DNA of 64,000 nt from Microglena sp. YARC (taxonomy: Eukaryota; Chlorophyta; Chlorophyceae; Chlamydomonadales; Chlamydomonadaceae): NCBI GenBank assembly GCA_022414725.1, contig CM039463.1, positions 39,816,665 to 39,880,664 on the forward strand. The letters run 5' to 3'. The translations under genes were made by a program, and so were the position numbers. Below, one piece after another: positions 26,257 through 36,129 of this stretch (position 1 is its first letter; the number at the start of each line of letters is the position of its first letter). The notes under the pieces are model-generated. The model worked only from the letters and a program-made list of their open reading frames with translations, was not told the origin of the DNA and made no database searches.

Positions 26257-26440
26257 TAGGGGTCGGCTATATTATATAATATTAGTGAATAAATAATATT
26301 ATATAATATTACATAATATAAGTTGGATGATCCGTCTCACCAGAATTTTGAATTTATTTGAAAAACTAATACTATTGTGACACTATAATAATATGAGTTC
26401 ATATTAGTTTTTCAAACACTAATATTAGTTGCCGCTCCTA
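26257..26440 (+). mobile_element. hAT-like MITE, TAGGGGTCGG family, complete copy
   Basis: The ends are TAGGGGTCGGC and GCCGCTCCTA. The flanks ATTATAAC and GCTATAAC match 6/8. It carries the core CCGTCTCACCAGAA and ACTAATACTATTGTGACACTATAATAAT. Length is 184 bp, equal to the copy at 14183 (185 bp). Confidence 0.85.
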
Positions 26441-26654
26441 GCTATAACAGTGTAGCCATGACTAATTGTGTTGGCACCGCAAGCACTAGTCTACCTCTAG
26501 TCTCTGAACGTTCCAGGGAATCAGAAGCCCAACCAGTTAAAATACACTGCCTTGAACCCCCCTGGGGGTAAAGACTCGTTGGAACTATGGCTGGGATATA
26601 AGTACCTGAAAGTATAGTGCAGTATAGATGGAGAAGTAAGCACGTGCGCTCATG

Positions 26655-26815
26655 TTGTGTGTGTGTACCTACGTCATGTATCTTGAAGTGTGTATGTGTG
26701 TGTGTACCTATGTCATGTAGTCTGAATTGTGTGTGTGTGTGTACCTATGTCATGTAGCCTGAAGTGTGTGTGTGTGTGTACCTATGTCATGCATCTTGAA
26801 GTGTGTGTTCCAGAC
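26655..26815 (+). repeat. GTGTGTACCTATGTCATG minisatellite, about 4-5 copies
   Basis: Units of about 40 bp consist of TGTGTGTGTGTACCTAYGTCATGTA plus (T/G)CTTGAAGTG with variable (GT)n. Confidence 0.85.
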
Positions 26816-26984
26816 GGGCTTGTTGTTAGAGACGGATTGCATCCTTGCATATATGTGGAAACCATCACAGCCATCATGTCCATCCACTAGTCGATTTAGT
26901 ATTATTGTACTACTCGTTTATTTATTAGGGTCAAATAATATTAGGGTCAAATAATACAAGCTCCTCAGTTTCTCTTCAGGCTGC

Positions 26985-27590
26985 AGGGGGGGGGGGGGGG
27001 GGGGGGCGAGGGGGCGGCAGAAAAAGGGGGCTCCGCAGAAATTTCACCGGACCTGGGGGGAATATGATTGCTTGCACCCTCCTCTAACAGCTGCCACTTC
27101 CCAGATACCCGCACTCCAACCCTGCCCTGACTATGTTATGGCGTTTCGCCCATCCTCATGATATTTTAATATGTTTGTAGGTAGTTTGGTGGGAAGTAAA
27201 CAATGCAGGTACTAGTACTAAGTGCAGAACAGTTGTGTTTGTGATACCCACACTCCAACCCTGCTGGACGTTTTATGGTGTTTCGCATCCTCCTGATTAT
27301 GGTCAGATAAATCAAGCTCCTATATTTTATATGTATTACCTACTATTACTATTACTATTGCCGATTATTATAGTTACTATTATTATTACTATTACTATTA
27401 CAGATTATTATTCATTACTATTATTATTACTATTACTGGGGAGCTGCCTGGAAGCTGCTCATGTATATTGGATTTATACGCGTCTCTGTAGTTTGGTGGG
27501 AAGTAAACGTAGGTACTATACTACTACAGTACAGGTGACCTTTGTGCCTCCGGTTAGCATGAGTGCCACGCACTGTGCACGTAAAAAAAA
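26985..27590. repeat. G-run and a diverged direct duplication
   Basis: A run of about 22 G lies at 26985-27006. AGATACCCGCACTCCAACCCTGCC...TATGG(C/T)GTTTCGC and TAGTTTGGTGGGAAGTAAAC...GGTACTA at 27103-27228 recur at 27243-27540. The second copy is split by a (TATTAC)n microsatellite (27335-27437). Confidence 0.75.
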
Positions 27591-27591
27591 A

Positions 27592-29306
27592 AGATAACGC
27601 CTGGAGGGGCATGGTGTTAAGGGGATCCTCCCTTACGCCGCAGCTGGGGAAAGTCACCATGGCAGACATAGTAAGTGTCACCCTTCCAGGCGGTAGGGAC
27701 TCCTCAGCAACGTGTGGCCAAGAATGCTGGTACAGGAGGCGATTTTAGTGCAGCTTAGAGATATTAGCTGTCTACGTGTTCATGACTGCATCCTAAAGTG
27801 GAGATATTGGTAATAGTTGTGATTGGTATGGTACCAGTGGTACCTATGGTGAAAACTAGGTAGTGGACAAGGAATCCTTGTTGTTGAAGGATACCGTATC
27901 GGAGCCTCCTTATGCTGATGAACGCTTTCCTGGGAATGTTGATGTTGGTGGTTAGTGTCTGCTGAGCAGTAGCAGACGTTCAACTACGTAGGCTTTTCTT
28001 GATTTGGATTCGTCGGTCAATGAGGAAGAGTCAGCCTGTATTTTATCCCATGTGGCTTGGGAAGATCGGGGGGGTTGAGGGTGGTTGGGGGTCTCGTGGG
28101 GATGTCGGATGTCGCCTCACATGTGCCTGCATCCATGTGCATGGGGATAGCCCCCAGAGATCCTTTGGCTACTGCCTTTTGGATGAGTTGGACCGCCTTA
28201 TTATGTCTGTTAATATAGATCCCTCTGAAGGCAGGGTGGCTGCATCCAGCAAGAATATGGCCAGCTCCGTCCTGTGCTTTGTGACAAAGAGGGCATTATC
28301 ATCAGCAGGGGGGGCTGGTTTTTTTGCTGGCTACCAAAGGGGCGTTTGTATCCCGCGCTGTACGCCAGTTGGTCCGCCTAGTCCATAGGCGTCCCCACCT
28401 AGCCCGCTTCGTGGATTTGTATTTGTTACCACCATTTGATGTCCGGTGGATTGCCAGAAGCGATTACTAGCGCATGAGGGAGGAGGAAACGGCTTGGCTT
28501 GCTTCCACATGGAGGAGTATATGCCAGTGGTGTTGACCTGCCCGGTGTGCAGGGGTGTGTGGAGGTTAGCTTTGATACCCTTGCGTGAGATCTGTTGGCC
28601 GGGTGCCGGGGGGCTGGTCTCCATTGGGATAAGATTGGGCAAACACAACACCTCACAAACCCCACTGAACAGACGGCCAATGCATGTAGAGGTGCGCATG
28701 TTCCCCGTTTTCACTGGTCCAATTACATTGTATCCTGCCGTCGCTTCTTTCGCGAGCGTGTCTGCCGCATCATTCCCTACGATTCCTGAGTGAGATCGGA
28801 CCTTAAGCAGGCTTGTGGTAGCAGCAGCGTTGTGTATGGCGATGTCCTGCAGGAGGTCGTGGTGCTTGTTTTCCCTGGTCCTGCTGGGATGGTAAATGTG
28901 CAGTTTAATAAGCTGCCAATGATCATAAGCTGTCGGAGTTAGATGGTTGAGTTTTTTTCATGTATTTCGGAGTGATGAGTGCTTTGTTGGATTGCCACGA
29001 GTTCAGCTCGATTGATGTCGACAGTGATGCCCTGTCCGCCAGGGTCTATGCAGAGGCAACGTGCAGAGGCTCTGGGTGAGTATACGCCTGCCCCCAGGCG
29101 CAGGATGCCGTGTTTGTCTATGATGGCACTTCCATCTGTGTAAAAAGCGAGGCCTGGTGTTTGTAGGATAGCATGTGTGCTCGGGAGCACGGGGGGTGAT
29201 ATGGGTTGTGGGGGTCTATCTGCATGGGGGTGGGTTGTTTGTGCCCAGGTCTTAAGGAGGGGAGCTAAGTGCCTTGGGCAGGTGGGAGGTAGGAAGGCCC
29301 AGTTGT

Positions 29307-29337
<31 letters not shown>

Positions 29338-31664
29338 GGGGGGATGGAAGTGGCCCCCATGTCCCTCATGGTTTGGGCCCATGTGGTGGGTGGGTTGTGG
29401 AGGTACTTGGCATGGCCAGCTGGGTTTGAGATGGCAATGAGTTTGTAGGTCCCCCTATGTCTCTTGGCAGGGGTGAGTTTGCCCCCCGCCCAGATTAGGG
29501 AGGGGGTGAGGAGTTTGGCCTTGGGGGGCAGAGTGGCTAGTTCCATAGCCCATGGGTGATTTAGGAGGGCGTTATGGGCATAAGTGGGTTTGTGTGGGAC
29601 CAAGAGGATGGTGCACGCGGTAATATCAAGGGTGTGAGCATGTTTGGCACTGCCTAGTGCCCATTGAACAGCCTTGTGTGCCTCTTCAGGGTTCTGCCTG
29701 GTGAGGTGTGTGTTTCCCCCGTACCAAGGTTGGGTGTAGCAGTGGGGTCCTAGGCCAAACAGTTGGCCAATGGGGGTGGGGGTGTTGCCCATGGGAGGTG
29801 GTGGTCTCATTAGGAGGTTGGTGTGATGTTGTCTAGGTCCGTTGTTCATCCCCAGGGTGGACAATAGCTTTGTGTATGCAGGGGAGACATTGGAGATGGT
29901 AGTGTCTTTGTGCTGTGATAGTGAGGGTGGCTACGTGCTCCAGCAAAGGTCTGTGGAGTTCTAGAGGTGGGGAGAGTGTGCCTTTGGTGTTATGGTATCT
30001 GTGGTGGAGGAGGTGGAGTTGGGCGAGGGTATAATGACCGACACATTGGCCTGTTGGTGAGTAGATGTAGGGTGGTGTCTCCGTTGTTGAGTTGGGGGGG
30101 GAGGTGGTGATACGTGTCATTCAGGGTACCAGCCTGTATGTGGTATTTGCCGGGGGGGTGGATATCCCTGTCTGGGTGATGGTCTGTCGTGTTAATGATG
30201 AGGTTTTGCCTAAGTTTGCTGTACCATTTGGCATCAAACTCTCCTCCCTCCGCTCACTGTCCTTGTTGTTGGAGGTTAGTGAGGTGGAGGTCTTGTCTGG
30301 GTGGATTGGAGGTGGGGGGGGGCTTAGGGGGTAGTTTTAGTGTTGTAGGCCTTGAGGCGTGCCTGGAATCTGGTGGGACCAACCAGCAGGGTGATTTGTT
30401 CCTCTGTGAGATGGACGGGGGACCAAGTGACCACAATGGAGATGGCAGAGGAGTAGGTGTGGGAATGCACGGGTAGGCCAGTAGATATGTAACAAGGAAG
30501 ATGGTGGCAGAGAATGGTGCATGGGGCTTTCTGGACCCAGCCTCCAATATCTGTGACGGGGGGTTCCTTGAGGTTCGTTACCATTCCTCTTTTGGGCTCT
30601 GAAGCCAAGGAGGTGGTTCGGGCTGTGTTGGTTGCCATATAGGAGGTGGAGGAGCTTGGCTGGGGTTGGGGGAGCCAGAAGGTCTGGGATAGAGACAGCA
30701 TGCGCCAGGTCGTTGAAGAGCTGTTCTTACGGATGGTGTGGTGTTTGCAGTAGGAGGCGTCAGTACATTTGTGGGTGTCATTTCTGATGAATTGCATTCT
30801 GGCTGTCCAAGCAATCTTGGGGTCAGTGCTCCAGGCTTGAGCATACTTGGTGGGGTGAAGATAGGACTCACTGGCCCACCACATGTGTGCATTGGAGGCA
30901 GGGACCTCCTCGATATTATGTGTGGGGGGCTGTGTTGTGGTTGGAGTAAGGATGCCGGCATTGGGGGTCAAGGGTCGGGGAAGTATGGGGGCGGTGTCTC
31001 AGTTGTTAAGATGGTGGCTGATAGTATATGTGGAGAACTTGGTAAAGTGCCGTTGGGGGATGCGTAGGTGGATGGGGAGGGTCCTGGATGCCAAGGGCAG
31101 GGGGCTGGGACAGGAGTAGGGTTGAGGTGGGCTTCCAGGTGGGGGTGGAGAGCACAGGTGTAGGCTGAGTCTGTTGAGGGCAACTTTATGCCCAGTGGAG
31201 ACTCTTTTGCCTTAGGTGTGCAAGAGGGTATTGGATGGGATGATTGTGGTCCCATCAGGGCTTACAATGTCAGCTAGGAAAGTAATGCCAAAGGGGATGA
31301 GGGTTTTGAGAAGATTGGGGTGAATGGTGTACTGGGGTATGTCAGGGAGGGAGTCTTGAAGGGGGTTGGGTAGGGGTTCATCCTCCATATAGATTTGGAT
31401 GGAGGCTCTTTTGAGGATGTGCATTTGCCTGGCCAGGGTAAATTATTGAAGTGTGTGGCTGGGCAGGGTAAGATGATCCATACCCTGGAGCATAGCAGCT
31501 TCTTTGTGGAGGAGGGTTGTAGTGAGCCTGCCTAGTTTCCCTGTGTCGTTGAGGGACCTAGTTGTTATTGACCGGTTCTCCCGGTTCAGCCAGAGTGTCT
31601 TAGTGCGCCAGGCCTTCTGCCTGGAAGCTTCCGCTGTAGTGCCTCCGCCCATTAGGGCCGGCAC
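27592..31664 (-). mobile_element. Non-LTR retrotransposon with RNase H (LINE-B), 5'-truncated and decayed
   Basis: On the minus strand the element ends CTTAACACCATGCCCC-TCCAGGCGTTATC followed by T10 at 27584-27597. Upstream come about 450 nt of 3' UTR, a CCHC zinc knuckle, an RNase H domain, and about 2.4 kb of broken Pro/Thr/His-rich coding sequence up to about 31664. One stretch there (31212-31424; FGITFLADIVSPDGTTI) resembles the region after the RT domain in LINE ORF2. No YADD-type RT motif was found, so the 5' part appears missing. A GT/G microsatellite at 29306-29343 interrupts the coding region. The 5' limit is uncertain. Confidence 0.75.
28043..29382 (-). pseudogene. LINE-B ORF2 C-terminus: RNase H plus CCHC zinc knuckle, frameshifted
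   Basis: RNase H motifs appear in order: FYTDGSAI (29128-29145, first Asp), VDINRAELVAIQQ (Glu), SDS (28929-28937), and KVRSHSGIVGNDAADTLAKEA (28741-28803). Two single-base insertions near 28929 and 28945 separate the frames. A CCHC knuckle (CPLCHKAQDGAGHILAGC, C-x2-C-x8-H-x4-C) lies at 28242-28295, followed by NRHNKAVQLIQ. This is the usual C-terminal signature of LINE ORF2 proteins. The frame closes at TAA (28043-28045). It is not translatable as it stands. Confidence 0.85.
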
Positions 31665-31760
31665 CTACCGGCGGCAGTACCCTGAGGTACTGTCGCCTTT
31701 CCCTTCTTATCCTTTCCTTGTCGCTTGACAAGCTGTCACGATTGTAAGCACACGCCCTAG

Positions 31761-32269
31761 TCCCTTCCCTGTGACAGTGTTAAGACATATCGCTCCGGAA
31801 ACCTACAGGTTATCGCCCATCAACGCCGCAACGTGTTCCACTGCAACAGACTTGAGCGCATCAAGCCTGTTACCCTGTCAGTAGATCCCGAGCTCCCGCG
31901 CACCTGCAGTGCCTTCTACAGTTGCCGCCGCAACAACCGAAGGAAAAGGATCTCAGTTGCAGAATCTTCTCTGATTGCTAGGCACCCCGCTGGAACACCA
32001 GCCCCCAACAGTCTACCCAAGACCCCGCTGGACCGCCAGTACGTTGCCCCCGCAACAAACCCCTCTCTGAGTCTACCCAAGACCCCGCTGGACCGCCAGT
32101 ACGTTGCCCCACAACAACAAAAAACCCCACTGCGTCTACCCTTCAGTCCCCCTCTCCTACCCTCCCACCATCTCCTTACCCCCGTCGGCCCCGCAAGCCC
32201 AATCTCCTGCCCCCCCCCCCTCCCCCGCCCCCCCAACCCCCTCCCCTCCCCCTCCCATGAAGGATAAAC
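31761..32269 (+). CDS. Unrecognised open frame with a 60-bp internal repeat
   Basis: The frame is open from 31761, after a TAG at 31758, to TGA at 32265. It has a Cys/Arg-rich middle (FYSCRRNNRRKR) and a Pro-rich end. A 60-bp direct repeat (32011-32070 and 32071-32130) encodes LPKTPLDRQYVAP twice. No ATG lies near the 5' end, and no domain is recognised. It could be an exon, a transposon ORF fragment, or chance. Confidence 0.3.
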
Positions 32270-32487
32270 TCCAAATCGTACCACCCAACAGCGGTACAAA
32301 AAACGAAGATTTGGAACCCAAACAGGCCTGGGAAGGGCGCCCGACACCCTTTCGGCGCCAAAAAACTTAAAGTCGAATTTCTATCTCTGTAGCGAATCAT
32401 TGGCCCTGCTGTTTCGCACACCTTTCTTCCTATTGGCAGCCAGTCGTCTCATTATTCCAGGGCCGACGCTCGAGTGAGCGGTGCGAG

Positions 32488-32544
32488 ATGGGTGGGAAGG
32501 ACGATAGCGACCAATTCGGTGATGACATCTTCAACACAACAGTC
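32488..32544 (+). other. Possible first coding exon of an unknown gene
   Basis: ATG in GCGAGATGGGTGG opens [19 protein letters not shown], which has ordinary codon use, and then runs into a GT/G-rich minisatellite. A weak GTCAGA lies at 32541. The upstream 32380-32487 is ordinary sequence. No following exon is visible within the window. Confidence 0.2.
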
Positions 32545-32609
32545 AGAGGGGGGGTGGGGGTGGGGGGGAGGTCAGGGAGTGTGTGTGGGTTTGTGTATGT
32601 GGGTGGGTT

Positions 32610-32664
<55 letters not shown>

Positions 32665-33202
32665 TGGTGGGTGGGTGGGTGGGTGGGGGGGGGGGGGGGG
32701 GGGTCAGGGATTGTATGTGTGTGTTTGTTTGTGTGTTTGTGTGTGTGTGTGTGGGGGGGGGGGGGGAGGGGGAGGTCAGGGAGTGTATGTGTGTATATGG
32801 TTGTGTGTGTTGGGTGGGGGTAGTGGTGGTGGTGGTGTGGTGTGGGGGAGGTCAGGCATTGTTTGTGTGTGGTGGTGGGGTGGTGGTGGTAAGGGGGGGG
32901 GGTCACGGAGTGTTTGTGTGTGTGTGTGTGTGTGTGTGGTGGTGGTGGGGAGTTCAGGGAGTGTATGTGTGTTTGCGTGTGGTGGTGGGGGAGGTCAGGG
33001 AGTGTGTTGTGTGTGTGTGGTGGTGGGGAGGTCAGGGAGTGTATGTGTGTGTGTTTGTGTGTGTGGGGTGTATGTGGGTGGGTGGGGGAGGGAGGGGGGT
33101 GTATGTATGTGTGGGTGGTGGTGGGGGTGTGGGTGGTGTGTGGGGGGTAGCTCAGGGAGTGCGTGTGTTTGATGTGTGGGAGGGGTGGTGTGGTGTGGTG
33201 TG

Positions 33203-33233
<31 letters not shown>

Positions 33234-33967
33234 GGGGGGGGGAGCTCAGGGAGTTTATGTGTTTTGGTGTGTGGTGGTGGTGGTGGTGGTGGTGGTGGTG
33301 GTGGAGGGGGGAGAGTTTAAGGAGTGTATGTATAGGCCGGTACATGAAAGGGGGGGGGCGTACTAGCTTACCCGAGGGCCCTAAAGGTACCTGGAGTACC
33401 GCCCATAAAAGAGGCATTGGCCATAAATAAAAGGTACCTGGAGTTCCGAGGTCAGGGAGTGTGCGTGTGTGGTGGTGGGAGGTCAGGGAGTTTTTTTTTT
33501 TTTTGTGGGTGGGTGGGTGTATGTGTGTGTGGGGGTGTGTGGGGGGGTTGTATGTATGTGGGGGTGGGGTGGGGGTGTGGGGGGAGGTCAGGGAGTGTAT
33601 GTATGTGTGTGTGTGTGGGGGGGGGGGGGGAGGGGGGGGGGGGAGGAAATGTATGTATGTGTGTGTGTTGTGGGGGGGGGGGGGGGGTAGGAATGTATGT
33701 ATGTGTGTGTTGGGGTGGGGGGGCTGGGGGGGGTGGGGGGGTAGGGAATGTATGTATGTGTGAGTGGGGGGGTGGGGGTGGAATGGGGTGGGGGGAGCTC
33801 AGGGAGTTATGTGTGTTTGTGTGTGTGTGGTGGTGGTGGTAGGGGGAGGTCAAAGAGTGTATGTGTGTATATGGTTGTGTGTGGGGTGGGGGTGGGGGGT
33901 GGGGAGGTCAGGCAGTGTTTGTGTGTGGTGGTGGGGTGGTGGTGGTAAGGGGGGGGGGGTCACGGAG

Positions 33968-34010
<43 letters not shown>

Positions 34011-34770
34011 TGGTGGTGGTGGGGACTTCAGGGAGTGTATGTGTGTTTGCGTGTGGTGGTGGTGGGGAGGGTCAGGGAGTGTTTGTGTGTGTGTGGTGGT
34101 GATGTGTGTGTGTAGTGGGGTGGGGGTGGGGGTGGGGGGGTGGGGGTGGGGGGTCAGGGAGTGTTTGTGTGTGTGTGGTGTGGTGTGGTGGTGGTGGTGG
34201 TGGGGGGGGGGGGGGAGAGTTGAAGGAGTGTATGTGTGTTGTGTGTGGTGGTGGGGGAGGTCAGGAGTGTGTGTGTGTGGTGGTGGGAGGTCAGGGAGTG
34301 TGTGTGTTTTTGTGTGGGTGTGTGTCTGTGTGTGTCTGTGTGTGTGTGTGTGTGTGGGGGGGGGGGAGGTCAGGGAGTGTATGTGTGTGGGGGGGGTGAG
34401 GGGGGTGAGGGGGCGGGGGGGGGGGGGGGTAGGGAATGTATGTATGTGTGTGTGTGTGGGGGGGGGGATGGTTGTGGTGTGTGTGTGTGTGTGAGGGGGG
34501 GGGGGGGCTCAGGGAGTATGTGTGTGTGTGTGGTGGTGGGGCGGAGGTCAGGGAGTGTATGTGTGTGATTATGGGGTGGGGGTGGGGAGGTTAGGGAGTG
34601 TGTGAGGTCCGTCAGGGGGTGAATGTGTAGGGGTGGATGGTGGGGAGGTTAGGGAGTGTGTGTGTGTTTGAGGGGGGGGGAGGGGTCAGGGATTATTGTT
34701 TGCGTGTGTGTGGTTAGTGTGTATATGGGTGGGGGTCTGTGTTTATGTGTGAGTGTGTGGGGGGTGGGTG
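32545..34770 (+). repeat. GT/G-rich minisatellite with AGGTCAGGGAGTGT core
   Basis: The core GGGGAGGTCAGGGAGTGTATGTGTGTG recurs about 25-30 times, separated by variable (GT)n, (GGT)n and G-runs. Parts at 32690-33060 are repeated at 33800-34110. A non-repetitive insert lies at 33335-33450 with GGTACCTGGAGT(A/T)CCG twice. Open frames on both strands (Val/Gly/Cys or Pro/His/Thr) are repeat products. Confidence 0.9.
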
Positions 34771-35652
34771 GATCAAATTCATTCATGCTAGAATGTCTGT
34801 TATACGCGGAGGATAGAAAAATGTGATAAAATAATATTGAAACTCAATTGGTAAATAAAAACTCCACAATAAAGCTGGTCATGAAGCCTGATTCCTTCGT
34901 AGGATGGAAATACTGAATACAATTTATAAAACAATCGTAGCTGAGAGTATAGTAGTTCGTTATTAATGTTACAATAGGGATCATACTCAGTAGCTTAGAG
35001 TATAGTAGTTCGGTATTGTTACAATAGGAATCATACTCAGAAGCTTAGAGTATAGTAGTTCGGTATTGTTACAATAGGGATCATACTCAGTAGCTTATAG
35101 TATAGTAGCTCGGTATTGTTACAATAGGGATCATACATTCATACTAAATAGCTTAGAGTATAGTAGCTCTGTATTGTTACAATAGGGATCATCCTCAGTA
35201 GCTTAGAGTATAGTAGCTCGGTATTGTCACAATAGGGATCATACTCAGTATCTTAGAGTATAGTAGCTCGGTATTGTTACAATAGGGATCATACTCAGTA
35301 GCTTAGAGTATAGTAGCTCGGTATTGTTACAATAGGGATCATACTCAGAAGCTTATAGTATAGTAGTTCGGTATTGTTACAATAGGGATCATACATTCAT
35401 ACTCAATAGCTTATAGTATAGTAGCTCGGTATTGTTACAATAGGGATCATACTCAGAAGCTTCGAGTATAGTAGCTCGGTATTGTTACAATAGGGATCAT
35501 ACTCAGAAGCTTAGAGTATAGTAGCTCGGTATTGTTACGATAAGGATCATACATTCATAGTCAATAGATTATAGTATAGTAGCTTGGTATTATTACAATA
35601 AGGATCATACTCAGAAGCTTAGAGTATAGTAGCTCGGTATTGTCACAATAGG

Positions 35653-35826
35653 AATGTCCAGGAGGATACCGACTTAACCGTATGGAATGTGGAATTCTGC
35701 GATTCCACATTCAGAACCTTTATGAATGGAAATGGCACTAAGTCTTTTTGGAGCAACCTAGCCGACTATCTTTCTACTTGTAGAAGAGCAAGACAGGAAG
35801 CCCTGGACTGCTTAGTGGCACCGTAA
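35653..35826 (+). pseudogene. C-terminal fragment of the LINE-A ORF
   Basis: An open 57-residue stretch ends at TAA (35824-35826) and includes FCDSTFRTFMNGNGTKSFW and STCRRARQEALDCLVAP. Position and polarity just upstream of the shared 3' UTR support it as the tail of the element's ORF. No catalytic motif is included, so the assignment rests on context. Confidence 0.55.
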
Positions 35827-36129
35827 TTTATCATCCCTTTTTTTCTTCTTGTGACTTCTCAGTTGTTAGCTTCTTACCTCCGCCACTGTAAGTGGTTGAG
35901 ATCTGGGTCCGGCTCTAAGGGGTTTAATACCTACGCCACCAAAACGGTGGTTGGGAGTTTGGTTTGTTTGTCCTCGACACACCCCTGATGTAATGGGGTT
36001 TTTTTGCTTTGTGTGTGCTTTTCTTTTGTTTAAAGCACAGAGTCTCATACACCCTCGCGGTGTCAAGTAGACTTTAACATGTAATGTAATGTAATATCTA
36101 TCTCTGGACAAAAAAAAAGAAAAAAAAAA
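35653..36129 (+). mobile_element. LINE-A copy inserted in the satellite
   Basis: This is the longest LINE-A copy in the window: the end of an ORF (35653-35826), a 3' UTR, a (TAATG)n tract (36079-36094), and then ATCTATCTCTGGAC followed by an A-rich run. Satellite sequence flanks both sides (ACAATAGG on the left, GGGATCATAC on the right). The 5' end is truncated. Copies at 345 and 18299 are shorter. Confidence 0.85.

Noticed and set aside
32430..34568. Val/Gly/Cys-rich and Pro/His/Thr-rich frames
   Set aside because: They are products of the GT/G minisatellite; amino acid content follows the repeat only.
35655..36110. Solo LTR with TGTCCAG...CTGGACA ends
   Set aside because: The 7-bp inverted ends are probably chance: the segment contains an ORF end, a 3' UTR shared with truncated copies, a (TAATG)n tract and an A-rich tail, with no 5-bp target duplication.
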